Positions 1 to 8,111 are shown, numbered from the stretch's first letter. The stretch is DNA of 14,796 nucleotides from a bacterium (GCA_027619145.1 JAQCGA010000026.1:1-14796); one strand, 5' to 3'. Numbers and translations: made by a program. Notes: generated from the letters alone by a model not told the origin.

Positions 1-12
1 ATATCCTCCAAC

Positions 13-41
13 GGCCGGGCAGGCACAGGGGCCTGCCCCTA
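13..41. repeat. Hairpin repeat with GCCCCTAC tail (copy 1)
   Basis: An 8-bp perfect stem, GGGCAGGC (17-24) paired with GCCTGCCC (31-38), encloses the loop ACAGGG and is followed by CTAC. It starts with GGCCGGGC, like the hairpin near 13113-13134, which keeps the same frame and loop but has a different 4-bp stem core (GACC/GGTC instead of AGGC/GCCT). No coding sequence covers it. It is probably a dispersed REP-like palindrome and not a terminator, because no T-run follows it on either strand. Confidence 0.7.
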
Positions 42-112
42 CGAAAACCCCACATCACCCCCGGTTCCCCTTTGCGACTTTGCGCCTTTGCGTGACAGAA
101 AGGACCTTCTCC

Positions 113-907
113 ATGACCGGCCCCAAAACCCTCTCCCCCTCCGAACTGCAAACCGTCCTCGCCCAGCACCGGCGCTGGCTTGAAACAGACGGCGAAGAAG
201 GGCAACGCGCCGAACTGGCAGGATACAACCTGAACCGCGCCGAACTCCACGGTGCCGTATTGCGGCAAGCCGACCTGCGCGAAACTGTCCTCAGCGGTGC
301 CCGACTCCAGGAAGCAGATCTGCGCGGCGCCAACCTTCAACGCGCCAAAATCTACCAGGCCAACTTCCGCAATGCCAACCTTCAGGGCGCAGACTTAAAC
401 GGTGCCAGCCTGCAAAACTCCATTTTTCAGGGCGCAAATCTTCAAAACGTGGACCTGGCCCCGGCAGACCTGGAACTGACCGACCTGAGTCACGCAGACC
501 TCTCACGCGCCCACCTCAACGAAGCCAATCTGCGTGGCGCAAATCTACGAAATGCCATCCTCTGCGACGCAGACCTCCGCAAAGCCCACCTCAACGAAGC
601 CAACCTGCTCAACGCAAATCTCCAGAACGCAAACCTGCGCGGAGCAGACCTGCGCGACGCCAACCTTCAGGCTGCCAACCTCCAAAATGCCGTACTTCAA
701 AGCGCCAAACTGCAAAACGCGGACCTCGTCCAGGCCAATTTCCAGGGCGCAAACCTGCGCAAAGCCCGAATGCAGAACACCGACCTCTACAAAATCAACT
801 TCCAGGATGCCGATTTACGCGGGGCAGACCTGCGCAACGCCATCGGCCTGCGCCGCAGCATCCTCGAAGGTGCCATTACAGACGCAACCACAAAATTGCG
901 GGACTGA
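113..907 (+). CDS. Pentapeptide-repeat protein
   Basis: This is a 264-residue protein. Residues 1-33 are non-repetitive and include HRRWLETDGEEG, the short lead-in often seen in this family. From about residue 34 to 250 it is almost continuous A(D/N)LXX pentapeptides, roughly 40 of them, with Leu or Phe at the centre and Ala, Ser or Thr two residues before. Such proteins fold as a right-handed quadrilateral beta-helix. Known members include gyrase-protecting Qnr/MfpA proteins, but most have no assigned role. There is no signal peptide, membrane segment or fused domain, so a soluble cytoplasmic binding scaffold is the safest inference. I chose the ATG at 113 because AGGA lies 8 nt upstream; a TTG at 80 is in frame but lacks this. 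A 20-bp DNA identity recurs 75 bp apart inside the gene (509 and 584). Confidence 0.93.
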   Translation: MTGPKTLSPSELQTVLAQHRRWLETDGEEGQRAELAGYNLNRAELHGAVLRQADLRETVLSGARLQEADLRGANLQRAKIYQANFRNANLQGADLNGASLQNSIFQGANLQNVDLAPADLELTDLSHADLSRAHLNEANLRGANLRNAILCDADLRKAHLNEANLLNANLQNANLRGADLRDANLQAANLQNAVLQSAKLQNADLVQANFQGANLRKARMQNTDLYKINFQDADLRGADLRNAIGLRRSILEGAITDATTKLRD

Positions 908-922
908 CAGTACGAAAACTCC

Positions 923-951
923 TTGAAAGTCGCTGTAACTCTTGCTATATC
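923..951 (+). promoter_or_regulatory. Candidate sigma-70-type promoter
   Basis: TTGAAA at 923-928 and TATATC at 946-951 are separated by 17 bp, the preferred spacing for a housekeeping sigma factor. They lie in the AT-richer gap after the pentapeptide gene and would place a transcription start near 958, about 110 nt before the nuclease ATG. The -10 hexamer matches the consensus at only four positions. This is pattern recognition, not proof of activity. Confidence 0.45.
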
Positions 952-1068
952 TTAACTGTAGGGCTTTTTGTTCCGAACAGCGATTCCTTTTTGACTTTTA
1001 TCTTACAACTTCTGAAATCACCCGATCCAGAAACCACCCGGAAAGTGGAGAATGCTCCGCCACCGCCT

Positions 1069-4000
1069 ATGTCCTCCTATCCCATCGCACAACTCTCCGC
1101 CTTCTGTAGCGCCCATCCAATCAGCACCAAAGTCCTCTTTGTGCCCTCCGAGCAAGCCGGGCAGACCCTGGTTGCCGCACTGGCGTCCTCCGGTTCTTCC
1201 TGGCTAAATCTCCACGTCACCACCCCTTCCGGCTGGGCCGAACGAGTTTCCAGCCCCCACCTGCACGCCGAAGGCCGCACACCTCTCCCCCCAGACGCAG
1301 ACCGTTTCTTCCTGGACGAGCTGATCGCCCGTGCCCTCAAACGTGTACCGGAATCTCCTTTTACCAGTACACCCATCAGCCCAGGCCTGGCCCGCTCCTT
1401 TTTACGAACCTTACGAACCCTCCGCAGAGCGGGCATTGACCCCGACCACCTGGAACACACCAGCGACAAAACCGCACGCACCCACCTGCTGGCCGCCCTC
1501 TATCGGGAATACCTCGCACTCCTGGAAGTGAAAGGCTTCTACGACAGCGCCACCTGCTTTGAGTATGCCATCCACCTCCTGGCTCAAAGTGGCCCATCCC
1601 AGGATACCTTCCACGCCATCCTGGATGAAACCCCTTTATCCGGCCTTGCCTTTAAATATCTAAAAACCCTTATTTCCAATGGCATTTATCGTATCGGTCG
1701 CCCAAACCTCGGCACCCCTCCTCCAGACCACAGCGCCGCTGTTCGCTTTCCAGATGCCCCTTTCCCAAAGGCCGAAAGGGCCCAGCCCGGCCCCGGCGGC
1801 AATCTTCTGCTCAACGGCCTTACCCCCGAACACTGCAACACCATCCGCCTCCGGGAAACCCTCGGCGCAGAAACCGAAGTCCGCGGTGTCTTCCGTGAAA
1901 TCCTCCACGAAAACATCCCGCTGGACCAGGTCGAGATCGCCTACACCGCAAAATCCCCCTACCTGTCCCTGCTTCAGGATGCCGTAGAACGCTTCCATCT
2001 GTCCGACGCCACCACCTTCGCCAACGGAATCCCCCTGACTCTCACCCGCCCCGGGCAGGCCATTTTAGGTTTTTACCGCTGGATTGGTGCCAATTTCGAC
2101 GCCACCGAACTCATCGACCTTTGCCGGGCCGACCTGCTCACGTTCAGCTCCCTCTCGCCGGACACCCCCCTGGAACCCTACCGGGTGGCCATGCTCCTGC
2201 ATCAGGAGCGAATCAGTCAGGGACGGAATGCATACAGCACCGCTTTCGACCGCCTGGAAGCAAACCATCAAGACCGCCTGGAACAACTCCGGCAAGAAGA
2301 TCTCCCCACGGAGCACATCGAAGAATCCTACCGCAACCTGGACACCGTGCGCACCGCCGTGCAGAAACTCCTTGCACTGGTACCCGCCACCCCGAAAACC
2401 TCATTGGAATCCCTCACCCACGCTGGCATCACCTTTCTGAAGCACTTCGCTCCTTGCCGCATGACCCCCGACACCGACGCCGCCGATGCCCTGCACAGAC
2501 GCCTCCACCAGACCGGACGCACCGTTCAAGTCGAAAACAGCCCGTCCCACCTGGCCCGGTACCTGGTAGATTTGCTCTCCCAGGACACCGTACATATCTC
2601 CGCCACCCACCACGGCCGTCTGGCCATTGCGCCCCTCGACAGGGCCGGATACACGGGCCGCAAACACCTCTACGTCCTAGGCATGGACGAATCCTCCTTC
2701 CCCGGTGGCGGCGCCGAAGATCCCATCCTCCTGGACGGCGAACGGATCACCCTTTCCGCAGACCTGGAACTGCACCGAACCCGCCCCGGCGAACAGGTCT
2801 GGCACCTGGTACGCCTCCTGGGCGCTGCACCCGGACCCGTCACCCTTTTCTCCAGCCGCCGCAGCCTGGCCGACGGCCGGGAAACCTACCCTTCGGCCGT
2901 CTTCCAGCAAGCCGCATCCCAGCTCGAAATCGAACACCCTCCGGTCCTCAACCCCGTCCCTCCTTCAGATCTGGCCCTGGACGACACCGAACTCCTGCTC
3001 TCTACTCGCACCACCGCTGGCTTCGAAATCACCGTCCGAAACGCCTTCCCCTGGCTCGTTCAGGGTGAAACCGCCGCACATGCCCGCTCCGGCCCACAAC
3101 TCACCCGCTTCGACGGCCGCCTCTCCACCCCAGACGCACATTTGGACCTCACCTCCGGCAATACCGTGGTCTCCGCCTCCCGCCTGGAAACCCTGGCCCG
3201 CTGTCCATACCGCTACTTCCTCCAATACGTGCTCCGCGTAGAACCGCCCGAAGAACGAGAAGAAGACGCCACCCGCTGGCTCACCCCCCTGGCCTTTGGG
3301 GCCCTACTCCACGACCTCTTCTGCGCCTTCATGAAAACCCTCCAGCACCGTAAAGAATCCCCAAATCTCGAAAAACACACCGAACTCCTGGACAAAATGC
3401 TCCAGGAGCACGTAAAACTCTTCCAGGAGCACAATCCTGTCACCCACGAAGCAGCCTACCGCGCCGATCTCAAACGTCTCTCCCAGGCGGCCCGGGCCTT
3501 CCTCGCCACCGAATCCCAGCACAAAACACAGCCCGAAGGCTTCGAAGTCAGCTTTGGATTTGGCGAATCCGGCGGCCTGAACCAGCCCGAACCCATACCC
3601 ATTTCCCTCTCAAAATCCCTTCAGGTCCGCCTTCGTGGCCGCATTGATCGCGTGGATCGGGAGCATGACAATTACACCATCTGGGATTACAAAACCGGTT
3701 CCATGGCCGGATACAGCGCCCAAAACCTCCTCAAAGGCGGTATTCACCTCCAATGGGCTCTTTACACCTATGCCCTGGAGTCCATCCTGCGTAACCGGGA
3801 GCATCCAGGCCGTGTATCAAAATCCGGCTACTTCTTCACCAGTGACCGGGAGCACGGCCAGCGCATTTCCGACACCCCACCCCCTCCGACTCAACTGGCC
3901 AACCTCCTCGCCCCCCTGCTCAACCTCGTGGCCGAAGGCTACTTCTTCCACCTCCAGAAAGAGCACCAGTGCACCTTCTGTGAATACAACCGCATCTGCG

Positions 4001-4101
4001 GCAAAGAAGCCGTGCTCCCCTCTGCCCTCAAAGACCTCAATCCCGCAATGGACAACGAACCCGACCTCCTCCGCCTCATCAACCAGTGGATGAACGGATA
4101 A
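1069..4101 (+). CDS. AddB/RecC-like PD-(D/E)XK nuclease, 4Fe-4S type
   Basis: This 1010-residue protein resembles the AddB/RexB branch of double-strand-break processing enzymes. Its N-terminal half is UvrD-like but has no Walker A: residues 20-25 (KVLFVP) resemble the strand that follows Walker A in AddB, so the ATPase is presumably dead. VLGMDESSFP in the middle matches the conserved block near the end of the helicase-like region. The C-terminal nuclease shows Cys712 in ARCPYRYF, GRIDRVD (Asp860), DYKTG (Asp873, Lys875), and C968-x2-C971-x5-C977. One upstream plus three C-terminal cysteines is the AddB iron-sulfur arrangement, and the D...D-x-K set is the nuclease active site. AddB normally works with the AddA helicase-nuclease, but no AddA lies in the window. 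A TTG at 991 would add 26 residues with no recognisable domain; I prefer the ATG at 1069, although GTGGAG is rather far upstream (about 18 nt). The gene is richer in C and G than the genes after 4.4 kb. The domain call is firm; the partner and pathway are inferred. Confidence 0.9.
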   Translation: MSSYPIAQLSAFCSAHPISTKVLFVPSEQAGQTLVAALASSGSSWLNLHVTTPSGWAERVSSPHLHAEGRTPLPPDADRFFLDELIARALKRVPESPFTSTPISPGLARSFLRTLRTLRRAGIDPDHLEHTSDKTARTHLLAALYREYLALLEVKGFYDSATCFEYAIHLLAQSGPSQDTFHAILDETPLSGLAFKYLKTLISNGIYRIGRPNLGTPPPDHSAAVRFPDAPFPKAERAQPGPGGNLLLNGLTPEHCNTIRLRETLGAETEVRGVFREILHENIPLDQVEIAYTAKSPYLSLLQDAVERFHLSDATTFANGIPLTLTRPGQAILGFYRWIGANFDATELIDLCRADLLTFSSLSPDTPLEPYRVAMLLHQERISQGRNAYSTAFDRLEANHQDRLEQLRQEDLPTEHIEESYRNLDTVRTAVQKLLALVPATPKTSLESLTHAGITFLKHFAPCRMTPDTDAADALHRRLHQTGRTVQVENSPSHLARYLVDLLSQDTVHISATHHGRLAIAPLDRAGYTGRKHLYVLGMDESSFPGGGAEDPILLDGERITLSADLELHRTRPGEQVWHLVRLLGAAPGPVTLFSSRRSLADGRETYPSAVFQQAASQLEIEHPPVLNPVPPSDLALDDTELLLSTRTTAGFEITVRNAFPWLVQGETAAHARSGPQLTRFDGRLSTPDAHLDLTSGNTVVSASRLETLARCPYRYFLQYVLRVEPPEEREEDATRWLTPLAFGALLHDLFCAFMKTLQHRKESPNLEKHTELLDKMLQEHVKLFQEHNPVTHEAAYRADLKRLSQAARAFLATESQHKTQPEGFEVSFGFGESGGLNQPEPIPISLSKSLQVRLRGRIDRVDREHDNYTIWDYKTGSMAGYSAQNLLKGGIHLQWALYTYALESILRNREHPGRVSKSGYFFTSDREHGQRISDTPPPPTQLANLLAPLLNLVAEGYFFHLQKEHQCTFCEYNRICGKEAVLPSALKDLNPAMDNEPDLLRLINQWMNG

Positions 4102-4222
4102 CCTGACGGCTTTTCCTCGAAAATTTATCCCCACCCGGAAACCTTGCGGGGACAGGCGTTGTCTGACTCTATACAGCTCCCAAAGTAGAAGATCTCCCTG
4201 AATCATTCATAAAAACCGTTGG

Positions 4223-4332
4223 GAACCACAGATACACACCGATAAACACGGATGGTCGGAGCATTGCCTGACCGGGAACATGTGCAAATCGAAAGCCTTT
4301 CATCTGTATGTATTTGTGTCCATCTGTGGTTG
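4223..4332. repeat. Imperfect long inverted repeat with 10-bp internal rhythm
   Basis: The 32-nt arm at 4223-4254 and the reverse complement of 4301-4332 agree at about 24 positions, including a 10-base run, AACCACAGAT. Within each arm, a GAT-containing unit recurs about every 10 bp (CAGATACACA, CCGATAAACA, CGGAT on the left). The arms enclose a 46-bp unique spacer. This 'CCACAGAT...CACAGAT' texture resembles dispersed intergenic repeats of other bacterial genomes, by impression only. The stretch 4102-4378 holds no gene, and this repeat is its only clear content. Confidence 0.7.
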
Positions 4333-4378
4333 CGTGTGAACCGATAATTTTCGGACAATATCGAACAAAGGTACCCGA

Positions 4379-4984
4379 ATGACCCAGGCCATTCTAACAG
4401 ATCTTGACGGAGTACTTCGAATCTGGCCGCCAGACATCCAAAAAGAAGCCGCAAAAGAAGCCGGTCTTCCAGAAGGAGCCATCTCGAAAGCGGCATTTTC
4501 GAACGACCTTTTATTCCCGGCAATTACAGGGCAAACTTCTGACGAACAGTGGCGGCAACAGGTCATGGAGCGATTGCACAAAGACTTTCCGGACGCAAAT
4601 GCCGAACAGGCAGTCAAACGCTGGTCCCTCTCGCCAGGAGAACTGGATATCGAAATTCTTGAACTCCTCCGCACCTGCCGAAAGAAAGTACCGATCGTCC
4701 TCATCACCAATGCAACCTCCAGGCTGTCCTCAGACCTCCAACGCCTGGGCATTCAGGATGAATTTGACCACATCGTCAACTCGTCAGAAGAAGGACATAT
4801 GAAACCCAGCACAGAGATCTATTCCACAGCGTTACGTACTACAGGCGTTTCAGCAAAACAGGCCTTCTTTGTAGACGACAACGCAGACAACGTCACAGCC
4901 GCCGTAAAGATGGGTATAACAGGCCATGTATATGCTGGAGTGAATCCCTTTCGACAAGAATTGAATCGCCTTGGGCTTTTGTGA
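4379..4984 (+). CDS. HAD-superfamily hydrolase, subfamily IA-like
   Basis: This 201-residue haloacid dehalogenase-fold enzyme probably dephosphorylates a small metabolite in the cytoplasm with Mg2+. All four HAD motifs are visible: motif I TDLDG with nucleophile Asp8 and acid Asp10, motif II ITNAT with Thr110 and Asn111, motif III Lys142 in HMKPS, and motif IV FFVDDNADN with Asp166 and Asp167. Residues 15-90 form a helical cap between motifs I and II, as in subfamily I. The length is normal for a compact member. AAAGG lies a short distance before the ATG. It stands alone after the inverted repeat, and the next gene is about 107 bp away. The substrate cannot be inferred; a second, clearly different HAD begins at 6351. 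Confidence 0.9.
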   Translation: MTQAILTDLDGVLRIWPPDIQKEAAKEAGLPEGAISKAAFSNDLLFPAITGQTSDEQWRQQVMERLHKDFPDANAEQAVKRWSLSPGELDIEILELLRTCRKKVPIVLITNATSRLSSDLQRLGIQDEFDHIVNSSEEGHMKPSTEIYSTALRTTGVSAKQAFFVDDNADNVTAAVKMGITGHVYAGVNPFRQELNRLGLL

Positions 4985-5091
4985 GATTCGCAGGCGATGG
5001 GCACCCTGCCGCCTGACGGTCACAATCCTCTCATCTCCTCTAAAAAAATGGCCTACAATACCAGAACCTTCAAACCGAAAGCTGGTATATA

Positions 5092-5862
5092 ATGATACAC
5101 CTGGTCCTGAAAAAAAGTGTATTCCTGAAATATATAAAGGCAACATACAGGAGTAGAGTACGCCTGGTTATTGTTGCCGTTGGTCTTTTTGTGGTAACAC
5201 AAACGGTTTGTGCCGACCACGATCTTGACATCTATTCCTTCAACAACGTTTTCGTCTTCGACCTGCTGGTGAAAGATGGACGAATAATCAATTTCGTATC
5301 CCTTAACGACACAACAGATCTATCTGTGTCAGGTCATGTCAAGACACGCTCCAATTTCGGACTATCATCTTATGGACACCATGCAACGTCTTTACTTGTA
5401 GCCTTCCATGATCGGTTGGAAGTCTACAGTTTGTCTGCCCCGGATCGACCAGAACGAATTCAGGTGTTGCCACTGGAAGATGAGAATTCAAGACCTTTGT
5501 TTTGGCCTAAAATAGCCAGGTCAGGTGATCAGTTTTTCATCGTGTCAAGAAAAACAGTTCTGGCATTGGATCAGGATTCCACAAATAAAAAATGGATCCT
5601 CCAATGGGTTGACGATCCGCCGGAAATTGAAAGAGACCATCTGATGATGGATAAATTTCCGCCGTTTAACCACTCGCCACTCCAGGACTGGCCATTTAGA
5701 ATCGGGCAATCAGAAGCATTTTATTATGAAGTTGGCTGGAAGGTGATTCCTGGTGAGCACTACCGAATGCATGAGAAGTATCTGCGAAAAATACGCCGGA
5801 ATGATGGGGCCATCGTATCCAGCCTTAAACTAGGGGAGCTCATGGAAACATTTGGCGAATAA
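5092..5862 (+). CDS. Unrecognised exported protein, possibly beta-propeller-like
   Basis: I do not recognise a family with confidence. The 256-residue translation begins with a basic stretch (residues 7-24), then a hydrophobic run LVIVAVGLFVV (25-35) and TQTVCA, giving a plausible signal-peptidase site after Ala41. The mature part of about 215 residues is rich in short beta-type segments. LEVYSLSAPDRPERI resembles the 'name-value' strand pattern of LVIVD-type beta-propeller repeats, but only one such unit is clear. The n-region is long, yet no later ATG, GTG or TTG occurs in frame before the hydrophobic core, so the ATG at 5092 is taken by default; no good ribosome site precedes it. The codons are AT-richer than those of the nuclease gene. 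The C-terminus ends abruptly, and another frame stays open past it to 5973. An exported sensor or binding protein is possible; the role is unknown. Confidence 0.6.
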   Translation: MIHLVLKKSVFLKYIKATYRSRVRLVIVAVGLFVVTQTVCADHDLDIYSFNNVFVFDLLVKDGRIINFVSLNDTTDLSVSGHVKTRSNFGLSSYGHHATSLLVAFHDRLEVYSLSAPDRPERIQVLPLEDENSRPLFWPKIARSGDQFFIVSRKTVLALDQDSTNKKWILQWVDDPPEIERDHLMMDKFPPFNHSPLQDWPFRIGQSEAFYYEVGWKVIPGEHYRMHEKYLRKIRRNDGAIVSSLKLGELMETFGE

Positions 5863-5972
5863 GACTTACCCTTGATAACTTCGTCTATTGTACGACTTGT
5901 GAAACTAACTTCACCAACCGCTGTCTGCTCTGCGCCAATGTACGCACAACTGAGAAACTTGCGGAGACTCAA

Positions 5973-6347
5973 ATGTCAAACCCTCTTAATCTCCAGTTCC
6001 TGTACTATTTTTCTTCCACTTCGATCCATGTTTTAGAAGTGAAGATCAATGGCCTGAAGGAAGGAACACCTCCCGGTAAAGTATATCACTGGCTCTGTTA
6101 TGACCGAACCTCTCAACAATTCCAGAAATTAGCCTTCAAATCAATGGGCTCCGAAGGCGGCCGAGAGTACCGTATTTTTGAACAAGCTGAACTCTGGTTT
6201 GATGCATCTCAGGCCAACTTGAAATTGCAGACCGGGGCTACATCGCAGGAATTCACGCTCGATGTAAAAGAAATCAATTCTATTCCAGATGAACTCCAAG
6301 CCCAGGTTCAACACTTTTTACAGATAATACACTCTTGCACTGGATAA
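5973..6347 (+). CDS. Hypothetical protein, 124 residues
   Basis: I do not recognise this family. The predicted protein is soluble, with alternating hydrophobic strands in its first 70 residues (for example IHVLEVKING and VYHWLCYDR), a mixed middle, and a helical end (residues about 105-124). It has no signal peptide, membrane segment or metal-binding motif. The ATG at 5973 is well supported by GCGGAG at 5961-5966. The stop lies only 3 nt before the following HAD gene, so the two are probably co-transcribed. The same reading frame is open for about 140 nt upstream of the ATG, without a standard start codon, and would encode two CxxC pairs (see findings). If the gene were longer at its 5' end, it would carry a zinc ribbon. 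Confidence 0.6.
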   Translation: MSNPLNLQFLYYFSSTSIHVLEVKINGLKEGTPPGKVYHWLCYDRTSQQFQKLAFKSMGSEGGREYRIFEQAELWFDASQANLKLQTGATSQEFTLDVKEINSIPDELQAQVQHFLQIIHSCTG

Positions 6348-6350
6348 CCC

Positions 6351-7043
6351 ATGCACATTACAACAATATCTTTTGACGGTGACATGACATTCTGGGATTT
6401 CCAGAAAGTCATGAGGCACTCCCTGAAACATACCCTGGCGGAACTTCGCAGACAGATTCCAACGCCAACTGCAATGTGCCTTACGGTGGATGAAATGATC
6501 GACATTCGGAACAAAGTAGCCGAAGAAGTAAAAGGGAAGATCTCAAATCTCGAAGAGATCCGACAACTTGCATTTGAGCGAACGCTTGAACATATCGGAA
6601 GCCCAAACAACAACCTGGCGGCCCACTTAAATGCGATCTACCTGAAACACCGTTTCGAGGATATTGAGCTATACGAGGATGTTCTACCTGCTCTTGATAT
6701 CCTATCCTCTCATTTCAAAATCGGCCTCTTATCGAACGGAAACAGTTACCCTGAACGTTGTGGCTTGCAGGACCGGTTCGCCTTTGTTGTCTTTTCTCAA
6801 GATGCTGGAACTGAAAAGCCCCATAAGATGATTTTTGAAATCACGGCTGAACAGGCCGGGTGTCGACTGGATCAACTTCTACATGTTGGGGATTCTCTCA
6901 AAAATGATGTCGCGGGTGCTGCAGGTGCCGGTGCCAGATCCGTTTGGCTCAATCGTAACAACCAGATGAACAACACGGAAATCAAACCAGATTACGAAGT
7001 TACTTCACTGACCGAAATACCCGCTATTTTGGGTGTTGATTGA
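6351..7043 (+). CDS. HAD-superfamily hydrolase, subfamily IA
   Basis: This is a 230-residue HAD phosphatase with a complete active site: motif I FDGDMT (Asp9, Asp11), motif II LLSNGN (Ser128), motif III Lys156 in TEKPHKMIF, and motif IV HVGDSLKNDVAGA (Asp181, Asp186). Residues about 15-115 are a mainly helical cap. The motif I context and the final AGARSVWLNR stretch are typical of HAD-IA phosphoglycolate-phosphatase-like or pyrimidine-nucleotidase-like enzymes. The substrate is not determined by sequence. It starts 3 nt after the preceding small gene, and its own ribosome site is weak, so coupled translation is likely. It shares the fold but little sequence with the HAD at 4379, which argues against a recent local duplication. 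Confidence 0.9.
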   Translation: MHITTISFDGDMTFWDFQKVMRHSLKHTLAELRRQIPTPTAMCLTVDEMIDIRNKVAEEVKGKISNLEEIRQLAFERTLEHIGSPNNNLAAHLNAIYLKHRFEDIELYEDVLPALDILSSHFKIGLLSNGNSYPERCGLQDRFAFVVFSQDAGTEKPHKMIFEITAEQAGCRLDQLLHVGDSLKNDVAGAAGAGARSVWLNRNNQMNNTEIKPDYEVTSLTEIPAILGVD

Positions 7044-7087
7044 AATGTATAGTACATCACGAATCCCACCCTATTGGCTCGAACGTT

Positions 7088-7213
7088 ACCTGCGCCAGCA
7101 TCAACCGTAGGGGCGAGGCATGCCTCGCCCCGGCATTTCTGACCGCAGGTGGGCGACTCAGTGAGTCGCCCCTACGTCAATGTAAAAAACGCCTGAAATC
7201 CGGGCCTTTACGG
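7088..7213. repeat. Composite twin-hairpin element, copy A
   Basis: This 126-bp intergenic element aligns end to end with 10561-10688. Shared blocks are ACCTGCGCC (7088-7096), GCAGGTGGGCG (7145-7155), CGCCCCTACGT (7167-7177) and GGGCCTTTACGG (7202-7213, one mismatch). Hairpin 1 is a perfect 22-bp palindrome at 7110-7131. Hairpin 2 has 10-bp arms, GGGCGACTCA (7151-7160) and TGAGTCGCCC (7162-7171). In addition, CGTAGGGGCGA on the left and TCGCCCCTACG on the right are inverted copies, so the two hairpins could also pair with each other. It fills most of the 255-bp gap between the HAD and methyltransferase genes, and no gene is supported in that gap. Confidence 0.85.
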
Positions 7214-7298
7214 CATTTCCAGATGTACTGAAATTACGATGAGAAGGTGGCTCTACCCGGATTGCGCGGATTCGCATTCACCCTACAGGAATTAACAA

Positions 7299-8111
7299 AT
7301 GAAATCAGGAGATGAAGTTGCAATCGCCAACAGAAAGTGCTGGAACGACGAGGTCGCCAGCAAATGTGGATACACGATCCCATGGCTCGATCTCACAACC
7401 GATGACCTGGACCAATACGCCCGGGGCGAAATCGAGTCCCTGCGACAACGACCTTCCGCCTCGTTAACCCCACGTCAGATTCTGGCCGATGTCGCCGGAA
7501 AGAATGTCCTTTGCCTCTCCTGCGGAGGTGGCCAGCAGTCCGCAGTCTTCGGGCTTCTCGGAGCAAATGTCACCGTCGTAGATATTACCCCAGGGCAACT
7601 GGAGGCTGATCAAACAGCTGCTACACACTACGGATATGACGTCAGAACAATCCAGGCAGACATGCGCGACCTATCCTGTCTCGAGCCGAAAAGCTTTGAC
7701 ATTGTATACGGAATGACGCCCTGTTATGTACCAAGCGTCCGAGAGGTTTATGCACAGGTATCGTGTGTGCTTCGACCAGGCGGTCTCTATCGAACAGACA
7801 TGGTCCAACCAGGCATCCACGTCGCAAAGTGGGACGGCTCTGGGTATCGCATCATGAAGCCGTACTTTGAAACAGAGGAACGGCGTACGGACGGTGCAAT
7901 TGAATTCAGGCACTACATGGATGAAATCTTCAACGGGCTTCTGGACAATGGACTTTCACTCTTGCACATTGAGGATTTTGCCCGATCCCGGAAACCCGAC
8001 CCGGACGCCAAACCGGGAAGTTGGAGACATGAAAGCGCTTACGTGGGCGGATGCTTCGTGATCCTGGCAAAAAAAGAAACGCCTGACCAGTTTATCTGGA
8101 ATTCGAGGTGA
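7299..8111 (+). CDS. Class I SAM-dependent methyltransferase
   Basis: This is a 270-residue Rossmann-fold methyltransferase. Motif I is VLCLSCGGGQQS (Gly76-Gly78), the acidic ribose-binding residue is Asp95 in VVDITPGQ, motif II is QADMRDLS, motif III lies around FDIVYGM, and VLRPGGLYRTD is the usual motif after it. The N-terminal NRKCWNDEVA is an ordinary lead-in for stand-alone small-molecule methyltransferases. The C-terminal third, about residues 165-270, probably closes the substrate pocket; the acceptor is unknown. AGGA at 7287-7290 supports the ATG at 7299. The gene follows composite repeat copy A and precedes a dead GNAT gene. It is apparently complete. Confidence 0.9.
   Translation: MKSGDEVAIANRKCWNDEVASKCGYTIPWLDLTTDDLDQYARGEIESLRQRPSASLTPRQILADVAGKNVLCLSCGGGQQSAVFGLLGANVTVVDITPGQLEADQTAATHYGYDVRTIQADMRDLSCLEPKSFDIVYGMTPCYVPSVREVYAQVSCVLRPGGLYRTDMVQPGIHVAKWDGSGYRIMKPYFETEERRTDGAIEFRHYMDEIFNGLLDNGLSLLHIEDFARSRKPDPDAKPGSWRHESAYVGGCFVILAKKETPDQFIWNSR

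Noticed and set aside
2121..3068. A 315-codon open frame inside the nuclease gene, rich in Pro and Arg
   Set aside because: It is the +1 shadow of a C-rich gene whose own frame carries strong motifs. Its composition is what such shadows give, and it has no ribosome site or recognisable domain.
113..4101. Pentapeptide protein plus nuclease as a phage-defence pair
   Set aside because: There is a 161-bp gap with its own candidate promoter, no helicase or sensor domain beside them, and no other defence gene. Adjacency alone is not evidence.
7040..7231. A short plus-strand frame after the second HAD gene
   Set aside because: It consists mostly of the composite repeat, begins inside the HAD stop region with a TTG, and has no recognisable protein sequence.
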